A stretch of 54,090 bases of DNA, taken from contig NZ_PZKG01000016.1 of NCBI RefSeq assembly GCF_003034985.1, positions 1 through 54,090 on the forward strand. The letters run 5' to 3'. The position numbers were made by a program, and so were the translations under genes. The notes below the pieces were generated by a model, which worked only from the letters and a program-made list of their open reading frames with translations, did no database searches and was not told where the DNA came from. The stretch is from Cereibacter changlensis JA139 (GTDB taxonomy: Bacteria > Pseudomonadota > Alphaproteobacteria > Rhodobacterales > Rhodobacteraceae). Below are positions 33,175-41,524 of the stretch, piece after piece (within the stretch, counting starts at the first letter, position 1; the number at the start of each line of letters is the position of its first letter).

Positions 33175-34515
33175 GTGCCGCATCGCAAGTCCGACTCGAA
33201 GCCGCTGGCGGTTCCCAGTTCGCGGCTGTCCCGTATCGCGCGGCTCGGCGGTCTCGCCTCGGGCATCGCCGGCAGCATGGCGGCAGAGGGCGCGCGGCAA
33301 CTTGCGCAGGGCAGGCGGCCCAGCATGGGCGAGCTGCTGCTGACGCCCGGCAACGCGATGAAGGTCGCCGAGCAGCTGGCGCAGATGCGCGGGGCGGCGA
33401 TGAAGGTCGGCCAGCTCCTGTCGATGGACGCCGGTGACCTGCTGCCGCCCGAGCTGGCGCAGATCCTCGCGCGGCTGCGGGCCGAGGCGCATCACATGCC
33501 CGGGGCGCAGCTGAAGAAGGTGCTCGCCGACAGCTGGGGCCCGGACTGGCTGCGGCGGTTCGCCAAGTTCGACGTGCGCCCCATCGCCGCCGCCTCGATT
33601 GGCCAGGTGCACCGGGCGCTGACGCGGGACGGGCGCGATCTGGCGATCAAGGTGCAATATCCCGGGGTCCGCCGCAGCATCGACTCCGACGTGAACAATG
33701 TCGCGGCGCTGATGCGGCTCTCGGGTCTCGTGCCGAAGGGGCTCGACCTCGCGCCGATGCTGGCCGAGGCGAAGCGGCAGCTGCACGAGGAGGCCGATTA
33801 TCAGCGCGAGGGCCGCTGCCTCGCCCGGTTCGGCGCGTTGCTGGCGGAGGAGCCGGGCTTCGCCGTGCCGGCGCTGCATGCCGACCTGACGACGCGGGAT
33901 GTGCTGGCCATGTCCTATCTGGAGGGGGTGCCGGTGGATGGGCTGACGAAGGCGCCGCAGGCCGAGCGCGACCGGGTGATGACGCTGCTGATCGACCTGA
34001 TGTTCCGCGAGCTCTTCGCCTTCCGGCTGATGCAGACCGACCCGAATTTCGCAAATTACCGCTATCAACCCGAAACCGGCCGGCTGATCCTGCTGGATTT
34101 CGGCGCAACGCGGGAGTTTCCGGCGACGCTGGCGCAGGGCTACCGGCGGCTGCTGCGCGCCGGGCTCGCCGGCGACCGGGAGGGGGTGCGGGGTGCCGCG
34201 GCAGAGATCGGCTTCATCGGCGAGGCGCTGCCGGAGCGGGTGGAGCAGGCCATGCTGGAGATGTTCGAGCTGTCGCTGGAGCCCTTGCGCAGCCCGGGGC
34301 TATTCGACTTCGGCAATTCCGACCTCGCGCTGCGGATCCGCGACGGCAGTCTGGCGATGGCGGCGGACCGCGACCATGTCCGCATGCCGCCGATGGATGC
34401 GCTGTTCCTGCAGCGCAAGTTCGCCGGGATCTACCTCTTGGCCAGCCGGCTCGGGGCGCGGGTCGATCTGCGCGCGCTGCTCGAGCCGCATCTCGAGGAC
34501 GGGGGGCAGGCATGA
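33175..34515 (+). CDS. ABC1 (AarF/UbiB/COQ8) family atypical kinase
   Basis: The 446-residue protein has the ABC1 hallmark KxGQ in MRGAAMKVGQLLSMDAG (about 80-96), IGQVHRA, the ATP-site Lys in AIKVQYPG, and catalytic and metal motifs TDPNFANYRYQ and LLDFGATRE. These match the COQ8 branch that supports ubiquinone synthesis by atypical ATPase activity. No C-terminal membrane anchor is obvious. The GTG at 33175 is chosen because AAGGAG lies five bases before it and the longer frame has no family match. A methyltransferase gene follows with an ATGA overlap. Confidence 0.9.
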   Translation: MPHRKSDSKPLAVPSSRLSRIARLGGLASGIAGSMAAEGARQLAQGRRPSMGELLLTPGNAMKVAEQLAQMRGAAMKVGQLLSMDAGDLLPPELAQILARLRAEAHHMPGAQLKKVLADSWGPDWLRRFAKFDVRPIAAASIGQVHRALTRDGRDLAIKVQYPGVRRSIDSDVNNVAALMRLSGLVPKGLDLAPMLAEAKRQLHEEADYQREGRCLARFGALLAEEPGFAVPALHADLTTRDVLAMSYLEGVPVDGLTKAPQAERDRVMTLLIDLMFRELFAFRLMQTDPNFANYRYQPETGRLILLDFGATREFPATLAQGYRRLLRAGLAGDREGVRGAAAEIGFIGEALPERVEQAMLEMFELSLEPLRSPGLFDFGNSDLALRIRDGSLAMAADRDHVRMPPMDALFLQRKFAGIYLLASRLGARVDLRALLEPHLEDGGQA

Positions 34516-35123
34516 CAGTCAGCGCGGGTTTCTGGGACCGGGTGGCGGAGCGCTATGCCGCGCGGCCGATCCGGGATGTGGCCGCCTATGAGGAGATGCT
34601 GGCCGATGTCGCCTCGCGGCTTGCGGCGACCGACCGGGTGCTGGAGCTCGGCTGCGGCACCGGCGGGGCGGCGGTCCGGCTGGGGGGCGGCGTGGCGCTG
34701 TGGCGCGCCACCGACTTCTCGGCCGAGATGCTGCGCATCGCCCGCGGCCGGCAGGCGCCGCCGACGGTGGAGTTCCGGCTGGCCGAGGCCGACAGCGCCT
34801 TCGACGGCGGGCCTTGGGACGCGGTCTGCGCCTTCCACGTCCTGCATCTGGTGGAGGACACCGAGGCCACGCTCCGCCGGATCCACGCGCATCTGAAGCC
34901 GGGCGGGCTGCTGATCAGCAAGACCTATTGCTTCGGCGACATGGGGCTTGGGCTGCGGCTGATGTTTCCGCTGCTTCGCTCCTTCGGGATGTTCCCGCCG
35001 GCGGCGTCGCTGACGCTGGAGCGGCTGAGGCGGGCCATCCTCGACGCGGGCTTCGGGATCGAGCATCAGCGCAGCTTCGGGCGCAACCTGCACAGCCGCT
35101 ACATCGTCGCCCGCAGGCTCTAG
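34512..35123 (+). CDS. Class I SAM-dependent methyltransferase
   Basis: The 203-residue cytosolic enzyme has SAM-binding motif I VLELGCGTGGAAVRL (about 42-56), an acidic residue region ATDFSAEML, and motif post-I/II WDAVCAFHVLHLVED. The substrate is unknown. Its coupling to an ABC1/COQ8-type kinase is notable, and a quinone or lipid substrate is possible but unproven. The stop overlaps the stop of the convergent gene through a shared CTAG. Confidence 0.9.
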   Translation: MTVSAGFWDRVAERYAARPIRDVAAYEEMLADVASRLAATDRVLELGCGTGGAAVRLGGGVALWRATDFSAEMLRIARGRQAPPTVEFRLAEADSAFDGGPWDAVCAFHVLHLVEDTEATLRRIHAHLKPGGLLISKTYCFGDMGLGLRLMFPLLRSFGMFPPAASLTLERLRRAILDAGFGIEHQRSFGRNLHSRYIVARRL

Positions 35124-35578
35124 CCTCCGGCGCTCACCCAGCGATGGGCCTGCGGCAGCTGGCGCAGCCGGAAGGTCCGCGCCTCTACCGGGATCAGCCA
35201 GTCGCCGAGGGTGATCATCGCCCCGGCCCAGGCCGGCGGCTGGATCACCGCGTAGCGCCGCACCTTGCCGAGCGACAGGAGCGAGGCCTGCAGCCCCCGC
35301 ATGTCGAGGGCGGCGGCGGGGGTGAGGCCGGTGAAGCGGGGCAGCAGAATCAGCATGTCGATGCTGTCGTGGCGGCGGAAGGCCTGCAGCACCGTCTCGG
35401 CCATCGCGCGGATCTCGCGCTGGCCGACATGGCCGCCCAGCTCGAAGGCCAGCACCGAACTGTCGCCGGTGTCCAGCCGGTCGAGCCAGCCGTCGGGGTG
35501 GCGGCTGCGCGCCAGCCAGAGCAGGAAGCCCGCCCCCGCCGCCGCGCCGGCCAGCTTCAACAGGGCGCCGTCACGCAT
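35120..35578 (-). CDS. SpoIIAA-like (STAS) domain protein with N-terminal membrane anchor
   Basis: The 152-residue protein starts with a hydrophobic segment at about 8-22 (LAGAAAGAGFLLWLA). The remainder fits the SpoIIAA-like/STAS pattern: VLAFELGGHVGQREIRAMAE, IDMLILLPRFTGLT, then VRRYAVIQPPAWAGAMITLG. Such proteins bind lipids or act as structural switches, but no specific role can be assigned. It shares an 8-base overlap with the upstream small gene, forming a two-gene unit. Confidence 0.75.
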   Translation of the reverse strand: MRDGALLKLAGAAAGAGFLLWLARSRHPDGWLDRLDTGDSSVLAFELGGHVGQREIRAMAETVLQAFRRHDSIDMLILLPRFTGLTPAAALDMRGLQASLLSLGKVRRYAVIQPPAWAGAMITLGDWLIPVEARTFRLRQLPQAHRWVSAGG

Positions 35579-35876
35579 CGGGCATGCGCTCGCCGGAGCG
35601 GCCGAGCTCGGCGGCGAAGCTCTTCAGCGCGGGGCTGGCGTCTTGGTCGCCGGTGATGGCGTCGCGCAGCCGCAGCACGGCGTCGGCATCATGGCCGTCG
35701 GCCAGCACGATGCCAGCGGATGTCGCGTCGCCGTCGAGCCGCTGGTGCAGCGTGGCGAGCAGCTTGCGTGTTCCTTGGGTGTCGGTGTCGAAACGCTCCA
35801 GCAGTTGCGACCCCGCGCCGCTCACCTGGTGCAGCACGTAGCCGGTCGGCGTCGCGTCGAGTTCGAGATGCGCCAT
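35571..35876 (-). CDS. Hypothetical protein, 101 residues
   Basis: I do not recognise a family. The protein starts MAHLELDATPTGYVLHQVSG and appears to be a mixed alpha/beta single domain, with ATSAGIVLADGHDADAVLRL in the centre and an Asp/Glu-rich end. No membrane segment or signal is present. It overlaps the STAS-like gene, so the two are translated together. A GGAAC-type sequence 43 bp upstream may be its promoter. Confidence 0.65.
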   Translation of the reverse strand: MAHLELDATPTGYVLHQVSGAGSQLLERFDTDTQGTRKLLATLHQRLDGDATSAGIVLADGHDADAVLRLRDAITGDQDASPALKSFAAELGRSGERMPDA

Positions 35877-35918
35877 GCGATCCTCCCTTGGCAGGCGGCC
35901 GGGCGGCCGCTCCGGTTC

Positions 35919-35943
35919 AAGCGCCGCGCCGGGCATTGGTTCC
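35919..35943 (-). promoter_or_regulatory. Possible general-stress (EcfG-type) promoter
   Basis: On the minus strand GGAAC (35943-35939) is followed after 16 bases by GCTT, i.e. GGAAC-N18-TT, 43 bp before the 101-residue protein gene. The -10 match is weak. Confidence 0.3.
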
Positions 35944-35964
35944 GCCGGGCGGCGGCGCCGGCGG

Positions 35965-36888
35965 TCAGCCGCGCACCCGGGCCCGGCCCTCGGTCTTGGC
36001 CCGGTAGAGCAGCCGATCGGCGCGGCGGATGGTCTCGTGCAGGTCCTCACCCGGGGCAAAACCGGCGACCCCGGCGGAGAAGGTGTAGGTGATGCCGGTC
36101 TGCAGCGCGTGGGTCGGCCCTTCGGCGATCACCGCCTGCAAGGCCTCCAGCCGGGTGAGCGCGGCATCGACGGGGCAGTTCGGTAGGAACAGCAGGAATT
36201 CCTCGCCGCCGATCCGGCCGAACAGGTCGATGGTGCGGATATGCTCGACCACGCGGTGACAGAAGGAGACCAGCACCGCGTCGCCGATGGCATGGCCGTA
36301 GAAGTCATTCAGCTGCTTGAAATGGTCGAGGTCGAGCACCGCGATGCTGTGCGCGCCGAAGTCGGGCAGGGCGCGCTGGGCCTGCAGCCAGCCCTCCAGC
36401 CGCTCCATCAGGTAGCGCCGGTTCGGCATGCCGGTCAGCGGGTCGGTCCAGGAGGCCCGCCGCGCCGCGTCGCGCTCGTCGCGCAGGGTCCGGCTCTCGG
36501 ACCGCAGCGAGGTGACATCGGAGGCATGGAACAGCATGCGCCCGTCGGGGCAGACGGTCTCGGTGATCCAGATCCAGCGGCCGTCGTGCAATTCGGCCTC
36601 GAAACCGCGATGGGGAACGGTGCCGCGGCGGGCGAGGGCGGTCATCAGCCAGGCCTCGATCTTCTCGGTCTGGATGACCGGGCCGCGCCGCGCCTCGTGG
36701 TTCGCACGCATGATGTCGCGCCAGCTGCGGCGCTCTGCCGGGTCGCAGTGATAGGCCGCCCGGTAGGCCGGGTTGGCGAAGCACAGCCGGTCGTCGCTGT
36801 CGTAGACGGCGAAGAGGTCGGCAGAGAGATCGATCAGATCCCGTGGCAGCCCGGTCGTCGCCCAGATATCGCTGCCGCTGTCGGCCAT
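35965..36888 (-). CDS. Diguanylate cyclase (PAS-like and GGDEF domains)
   Basis: The 307-residue soluble protein makes cyclic di-GMP from two GTP. Residues about 15-130 form a PAS-like sensor (LSADLFAVYDSDDRLCFANP). The catalytic domain begins at WTDPLTGMPNRRYLMERLEG. The active-site loop is RIGGEEF, and RTID stands five residues before GGEEF, the product-inhibition I-site spacing. It is therefore predicted to be active and feedback-controlled. The ATG at 36888 is preferred to a TTG ten codons earlier. An EAL protein gene lies 59 bp upstream in the same direction. Confidence 0.92.
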   Translation of the reverse strand: MADSGSDIWATTGLPRDLIDLSADLFAVYDSDDRLCFANPAYRAAYHCDPAERRSWRDIMRANHEARRGPVIQTEKIEAWLMTALARRGTVPHRGFEAELHDGRWIWITETVCPDGRMLFHASDVTSLRSESRTLRDERDAARRASWTDPLTGMPNRRYLMERLEGWLQAQRALPDFGAHSIAVLDLDHFKQLNDFYGHAIGDAVLVSFCHRVVEHIRTIDLFGRIGGEEFLLFLPNCPVDAALTRLEALQAVIAEGPTHALQTGITYTFSAGVAGFAPGEDLHETIRRADRLLYRAKTEGRARVRG

Positions 36889-36916
36889 GTCGTTTCCGCC
36901 TGTCCAACTTTCCGTC

Positions 36917-36941
36917 AAGGGTGAGCTTCGTCCCGCGTTCC
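36917..36941 (-). promoter_or_regulatory. Possible general-stress (EcfG-type) promoter of the GGDEF gene
   Basis: On the minus strand GGAAC (36941-36937) is followed after 16 bases by CCTT (36920-36917), 29 bp before the GGDEF start codon. Confidence 0.33.
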
Positions 36942-36947
36942 CCGCGC

Positions 36948-37706
36948 TCAGGTCACCGCGAATTCCGCCAAGTCAGGGCAGGCCAGCGCCTCGAAACGGG
37001 GGCGCGCGAGGAGATAGCCCTGCACGAGGTCGATGCCGACGCTGCGGACCACCTCCAGCTCGGCCAGGGTCTCGACCCCCTCGGCGATGATCGTCACCCC
37101 CAGATCTCCCAGCAACGCCGCCACATGTCGCAGCGTGGTCTGCTTCACCGGATCGGCGTCGATGCCGCGGATCAGCCCCATATCGATCTTGACGATGTCA
37201 GGCTGCATCTGGGTCAGCAACAGCAACCCGGAATAGCCCGAGCCGAAATCATCCATCGCCATCCGGAAGCCATCGGCGCGGTAGACCCGCAAGATATTTC
37301 GAACATGGGTGATGTCTAGCTTTTCGGTCTCGGTGAACTCGAGGATGATGCGGCGCGGCGGGATGCCGGCCTTCTCGGCCGCGACCAGGATGTGCCGGAT
37401 GCAGCGCTCCGGCTCGCAGATCGCGTTGGGCATGAAGTTGATCGACAGCATCACCTCGCCGTCAAGCAGGTTCAGCCGGTCGGCATGCTCGATGGCGCAG
37501 CGGCAGGCCGCCCGATCGAAGGCGTGGCGGTTCGCCTCGGTCACCAGCGACAGCACGCTGTCGGCGCCCTCGCCGCCGACGCCGCGCACCAGCGCCTCCT
37601 GGGCGAAGAGCCGGCCGCTGCGCAGGTCGACAATCGGCTGGAAGGCCATGGAAAAGGGCCAGGTGAAGCCGCTGCTGGTGGGAGGGCTCGCAGATCCGAT
37701 GGTCAT
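36948..37706 (-). CDS. EAL-domain cyclic di-GMP phosphodiesterase
   Basis: The 252-residue single-domain protein has all main catalytic motifs: QEALVRG (EAL), INFMPNA, LEFTETEK, MAMDDFGSGYSGL, IVKIDM and AEGVET, ending with VQGYLLARP. It should hydrolyse c-di-GMP to pGpG. No sensor or membrane domain is attached. It stands directly upstream of the diguanylate cyclase gene, giving a synthesis-degradation pair. Start at ATG 37706 (MTIGSAS). Confidence 0.93.
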   Translation of the reverse strand: MTIGSASPPTSSGFTWPFSMAFQPIVDLRSGRLFAQEALVRGVGGEGADSVLSLVTEANRHAFDRAACRCAIEHADRLNLLDGEVMLSINFMPNAICEPERCIRHILVAAEKAGIPPRRIILEFTETEKLDITHVRNILRVYRADGFRMAMDDFGSGYSGLLLLTQMQPDIVKIDMGLIRGIDADPVKQTTLRHVAALLGDLGVTIIAEGVETLAELEVVRSVGIDLVQGYLLARPRFEALACPDLAEFAVT

Positions 37707-37798
37707 TGCATGCTCTCCGGCGCCCCGGGGACCCGGCGCCACCCGATCCGGTGACGCGAGGGCGCGCCGGACATCCGGCGCACCCGGACGCAGGGCTC

Positions 37799-37824
37799 AA
37801 CCCCCCAGCACAACCCTGGGTTCC
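37799..37824 (-). promoter_or_regulatory. Possible general-stress (EcfG-type) promoter of the EAL gene
   Basis: On the minus strand GGAAC (37824-37820) and GGTT (37802-37799) are separated by 17 bp, about 93 bp before the EAL start codon. Confidence 0.35.
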
Positions 37825-37918
37825 CTGCGACGGCGCAGGAAGTTCAGCCAGCGCTCCGGCGGAGGGCGGGAAAAGCGGGTTCCGCCCCGGCGATCAGGCC
37901 GCCGGGGCGCGGGGCCGG

Positions 37919-38062
37919 TCAGGGCGTCTTCACCTGCCGGGCCGGGTTCGTGTCGTCATAGGCGTCGGGGCTGTGCGGCGAGCCCTCGTGTTCGGCCTGG
38001 TCGTTCTTGCGCTCGGGTTCCTCCGAGCGCTTTTCCTTGGCCGGCTTCGGGGTGTTGGGCAT
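37919..38062 (-). CDS. Small hydrophilic protein, 47 residues
   Basis: This short frame (MPNTPKPAKEKRSEEPERKN at its start, ending TNPARQVKTP) lies 36 bp after the SDR gene in the same direction. It is almost wholly charged and polar, with no hydrophobic core, and is expected to be disordered. Such peptides are common in stress regulons of Alphaproteobacteria, but I recognise no named family. A GAAAGGACAG ribosome site lies before the ATG. Confidence 0.6.
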   Translation of the reverse strand: MPNTPKPAKEKRSEEPERKNDQAEHEGSPHSPDAYDDTNPARQVKTP

Positions 38063-38098
38063 GGTCTGTCCTTTCGGCGGTTGCGGTGCGGCGGGCCG

Positions 38099-38884
38099 TC
38101 AGGACCCGCCGCCCTTCTTCGGCTCGGCGCCCATCCGGTGGATCTGCGCCAGCACCGATTGCGGCACGACGCCGGAAAGCAGCGCCATCACCTTGCTGGT
38201 GAAGCCCGGCACCACGCCGCGCTCGCCGGCCATCATCGCGTCGTAGCCGGCGCGGGCGACCGTGGTCACGTCGTCCTTCGGCTTTTCAGTGATCGGCGCG
38301 TCCTGCAGGTGGTTGCCCTCGCGGGTGAAGATCCGCGTCTCGGTCGGGCCGGGCATCAGGCAGGTCAGCGTCACGCCGCTGTCGCGCCACTCGTCCTGCA
38401 GCGCGTAGCTGAGGCTGTCGAGATACGCCTTGGACGCATCATAGACCGCGTCGAACGGCCCCGGGACGAAGCCGCCGATCGAGCCGGTGACGAGGATCCT
38501 GCCGCTGCCGCGCTTGTGCATCTGTCGGCCGACCCGGTGCAGCAGGGTGGTGGTCTGGCCGATGTTCAAGGCGATCAGCCGGTCGATGTCGCGCCACTCC
38601 TGATCGTGGAAGGCCTGACCCAGGGCGCGCCCGGCATTGGCGAAGAACAGGTCGATGTCGCGGCCCTCGATGGCCTGCCAGAGACTGTCCACCCCTTCGG
38701 GCGTGGCGAGATCGGCTTGCACCACCTCCACGGTGCCGCCCAGCCGGCCGAGCTTCTCGGCCGCCCTCTCGATCTCCACCTCGTCGGCGCAGATCACCAG
38801 CGCGTAGCCGTCCTCCACCGCGAAACGCGCCAGCTCGTAACCGATGCCGCTGGAGGCGCCCGTGACCACTGCGAGCTTCTTCAT
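38099..38884 (-). CDS. Short-chain dehydrogenase/reductase (paralogue 1)
   Basis: The 261-residue SDR has the NAD(P) site VVTGASSGIGYELARFA (about 6-22), ANAGRALG, catalytic Ser in VTGSIGGFVPG and YDASKAYLDSL (Tyr and Lys). It is clearly related to the next SDR gene along most of its length. The substrate is unknown. It overlaps that gene by ATGA within an operon of dehydrogenases and an SRPBCC protein. Confidence 0.92.
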   Translation of the reverse strand: MKKLAVVTGASSGIGYELARFAVEDGYALVICADEVEIERAAEKLGRLGGTVEVVQADLATPEGVDSLWQAIEGRDIDLFFANAGRALGQAFHDQEWRDIDRLIALNIGQTTTLLHRVGRQMHKRGSGRILVTGSIGGFVPGPFDAVYDASKAYLDSLSYALQDEWRDSGVTLTCLMPGPTETRIFTREGNHLQDAPITEKPKDDVTTVARAGYDAMMAGERGVVPGFTSKVMALLSGVVPQSVLAQIHRMGAEPKKGGGS

Positions 38885-39651
38885 GCCGCATCCTCCGGTT
38901 TGGCCATCCGCCGGTGCAGCGCGGCCAGCACGCTGTCGGGCACCACGCCGGACAGGGCCGCCTGCACCTTGTTCATGAAGCCGGTGGTGACGCCGGAAGA
39001 CCCCGCCAGCATCGCCTTGTAGCCCGATCGCGCCACCATGGCCGGATCGTCCTTGTCGGCCTTGCCCACCGGGGTCTCCTCCATGTCGGCCCGGGCGAAG
39101 AACTCGGTCTCGGTCGGGCCGGGCATCAGGCAGGTGACGGTGATCTGCGTGTCGTTCACCTCGTTGCGGATCGCCCAGCTCAGCGTGTCTAGATAGGCCT
39201 TGGTGGCGTTGTAGACCGCCTGGTAGCTGCCCGGCATCAGCCCGGCGATCGAGCCGGTGATCAGGATGCGACCCTCGCCGCGCAGCCGCATCTTGCGCAG
39301 CGTGCGGTGCAGCAGCTGCGTCGTGCCGGTGACGTTCAGCGCGATCACCTTGCGGATGTCGTCAAGATCCTGTTCGAGGAAGGCATGACCCAACCCGCGC
39401 CCGGCATTGGCCATGAGGTAATCCACCTCACGGCCCGACATGACCTCCCACAGCCGGTCGAGCCCCTCGGCGGTGGCCAGATCCGCCACCACCGCAGTGA
39501 CGGTGATGCCCGGCCGCTCTAGCGAACGCGCCACCTCCTCGACCTCGGCCTCACTGGCGCAAAGGATCAGGTCGCAGCCATCCTCGGCGGCGCAGCGGGC
39601 CAGCTCCAGCCCGATGCCGGTCGAGGCGCCGGTGATGACGGCCAGCGTCAT
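38881..39651 (-). CDS. Short-chain dehydrogenase/reductase (paralogue 2)
   Basis: The 256-residue SDR has [34 protein letters not shown], catalytic [20 protein letters not shown] and Lys-Ala-Tyr-Leu after it. Shared phrases with paralogue 1 ([25 protein letters not shown]) show a tandem duplication. ATGA overlaps join it to both neighbours. It is probably an oxidoreductase for an aldehyde, sugar or lipid carbonyl. Confidence 0.92.
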   Translation of the reverse strand: MTLAVITGASTGIGLELARCAAEDGCDLILCASEAEVEEVARSLERPGITVTAVVADLATAEGLDRLWEVMSGREVDYLMANAGRGLGHAFLEQDLDDIRKVIALNVTGTTQLLHRTLRKMRLRGEGRILITGSIAGLMPGSYQAVYNATKAYLDTLSWAIRNEVNDTQITVTCLMPGPTETEFFARADMEETPVGKADKDDPAMVARSGYKAMLAGSSGVTTGFMNKVQAALSGVVPDSVLAALHRRMAKPEDAA

Positions 39652-40835
39652 GCCGTGACCTCTGTCCCCGGCTTCAGGATCACCTTGGTCCATTCGTTCT
39701 GATTGTAGCGGAAGTTCTTGTAGCCGCGCGCCGCATCCTCCAGCGGCAGGCGGTGCGAGATCAGGAAAGTGGTGTCGATCTCGCCCTCGCCGATCCGGCG
39801 CAGCAGTTCCTCGTGGTACTTCTGCACATGGGTCTGGCCGGTGCGGATCTGCAGGCCCTTCTCCATCATCGCGCCCAGCGGGAACTTGTCGAGGAAGCCG
39901 CCATAGACCCCGGGGATCGAGACGCGCCCGCCCTTGCGCACCGCGAGGATCGCCTCGCGCAGCGCATGGGCGGAATCGGCGCCCATGCCGATGGTCTGCT
40001 TGATGTTGTCCATCACCGTGTCGGGGGCGAAGCCGTGGCTCTCCATGCCCACCGCGTCGATCACCGCGTCGGGGCCAAGACCGCCCGACATCTCCATCAG
40101 CGCCTCCAGCACATGGGTACGCTTGAAGTCGATGACCTCGGCCCCGAGCCTGCGGGCCAAGGCCAGCCGGTTCGGATATTCGTCGATAGCGATCACCTTG
40201 CCCGCGCCCATCAGGAGCGCCGACTGGATGGCGAACAGCCCGACCGGCCCGCAGCCCCAGACGGCCACGGTGTCGCCCGGCTCGATGTCGCAATTCGCGG
40301 CGCCCATCCAGCCGGTCGGCAGGATATCCGACAGGAACAGCACCTGATCGTCATCGAGCCCGTCGGGGATGATGATCGGCCCGACGTCGGAGTAGGGCAC
40401 CCGGACATATTCCGCCTGCCCACCCGGATAGCCGCCGGTCAGATGCGAATAGCCGAACAGCCCGCCGACGGCATGGCCGTAGAGCGTCTCGGTCATGTCC
40501 TGCTTTTCGGCGGGGTTGGAGTTGTCGCAGGCCGAGAACTGCTGCTTCTGGCAGAAGAAGCACTGGCCGCAGGAGATGGTGAAGGGCACCACGACCCGCT
40601 GGCCCTTCTTCAGTGTCGATTTCGGCCCGACCTCGACGACCCGGCCCATGAACTCGTGGCCGAGGATGTCGCCGGACAGCAGGCCGGGGATCACGCCGTC
40701 ATAAAGATGCAGGTCCGAGCCGCAGATCGCGGTCGAGGTCACCTCGATGATCGCGTCGCGCGGGTTGATGATCTCGGGATCGGGATGGGTGTCCACGCGG
40801 ACATCGTGCTTGCCGTGCCAGGTAAGTGCGCGCAT
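39648..40835 (-). CDS. Zinc-dependent alcohol dehydrogenase (formaldehyde dehydrogenase-like MDR)
   Basis: The 395-residue medium-chain dehydrogenase has catalytic zinc ligands in [14 protein letters not shown] and [13 protein letters not shown]. The structural zinc loop is [20 protein letters not shown] (four Cys), and the NAD site is [20 protein letters not shown]. Length and zinc loop fit the glutathione-independent formaldehyde dehydrogenase or threonine dehydrogenase-like branch. It probably clears an aldehyde or alcohol together with the two SDRs that overlap it. Confidence 0.92.
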   Translation of the reverse strand: MRALTWHGKHDVRVDTHPDPEIINPRDAIIEVTSTAICGSDLHLYDGVIPGLLSGDILGHEFMGRVVEVGPKSTLKKGQRVVVPFTISCGQCFFCQKQQFSACDNSNPAEKQDMTETLYGHAVGGLFGYSHLTGGYPGGQAEYVRVPYSDVGPIIIPDGLDDDQVLFLSDILPTGWMGAANCDIEPGDTVAVWGCGPVGLFAIQSALLMGAGKVIAIDEYPNRLALARRLGAEVIDFKRTHVLEALMEMSGGLGPDAVIDAVGMESHGFAPDTVMDNIKQTIGMGADSAHALREAILAVRKGGRVSIPGVYGGFLDKFPLGAMMEKGLQIRTGQTHVQKYHEELLRRIGEGEIDTTFLISHRLPLEDAARGYKNFRYNQNEWTKVILKPGTEVTA

Positions 40836-40844
40836 GTCGGCTCC

Positions 40845-41489
40845 TCAGGATTTCTGGTTGCGGGAGGTGGCGATCTCGCCGGTCTCCATGAGCATCTTGA
40901 ACCGCTTCAGCTCGCGGCGGCCCTGGATCGAGGGGTCGGACTGGAACAGCTTGGCCACCAGCCGGCCCGCCTCGCCCAAGGGGGGCACATAGGCGATCTG
41001 CGCCTCGACCTCGGTGCCGCGCCCGGCCGGCGCGTCGCGGAAGGTCACCCGCCCCGCCGCCTCGATCTGCGAATCCGGGGTGGAGCGCCAGACCAGCAGT
41101 TCGCCGTCGCGGTGCTCGATGATGCGGGTCTCCAGCGTCAGCGGCATGCCGGCGGGGCCCTTCAGCTGCCACTGGGTCACGTCGCCGGTTGTGGTGGCGC
41201 TGCCGACGCTGCTCATGAAGCGCGGCAGGTTGGCTGCGTCGCGCCAGAAGGCATAGAGCTCGGCGCGCGGCTTGGCGATCGTCACGGTGCGGCCGGTGAC
41301 GGCCCGCGCCGGTCCGCCGCGCCGCGTGCTGCGCGCCGGGGCGTCGTCCTCGGGGCGGTGGGCGACGTGGTTGCGGCCAGTCGCCTGGAAGACGGAATAG
41401 CCCACCACCCCTGCCAATACGCCGATCCCCAGCGTCAGCCAGAGCGCCTGCCGGTCATCGTGCCCGGACATATGTTCGCGGTTGGTCAT
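40845..41489 (-). CDS. SRPBCC-family protein with N-terminal membrane anchor
   Basis: The 214-residue protein has one membrane helix at about 16-34 (LWLTLGIGVLAGVVGYSVF), a Pro/Arg-rich linker, and an SRPBCC (cyclase/dehydrase, START-like) domain from about 65, with AELYAFWRDAANLPRFMSSV and the later VEAQIAYVPPLGEAGRLVAK. SRPBCC proteins bind hydrophobic ligands in a deep cavity. It is the first gene of the leftward ADH-SDR-SDR-small protein operon. The start may be ATG 41489 or the Met six codons later. Confidence 0.85.
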   Translation of the reverse strand: MTNREHMSGHDDRQALWLTLGIGVLAGVVGYSVFQATGRNHVAHRPEDDAPARSTRRGGPARAVTGRTVTIAKPRAELYAFWRDAANLPRFMSSVGSATTTGDVTQWQLKGPAGMPLTLETRIIEHRDGELLVWRSTPDSQIEAAGRVTFRDAPAGRGTEVEAQIAYVPPLGEAGRLVAKLFQSDPSIQGRRELKRFKMLMETGEIATSRNQKS

Positions 41490-41524
41490 CAGAGTGCTTC
41501 CCTTCGCGCTTGTGTCGGGCTGGC

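Noticed and set aside
36889-36918. Longer start (TTG) for the GGDEF protein
   Set aside because: The extra ten residues overlap the candidate promoter -10 and lack a ribosome site; the ATG at 36888 is better supported.
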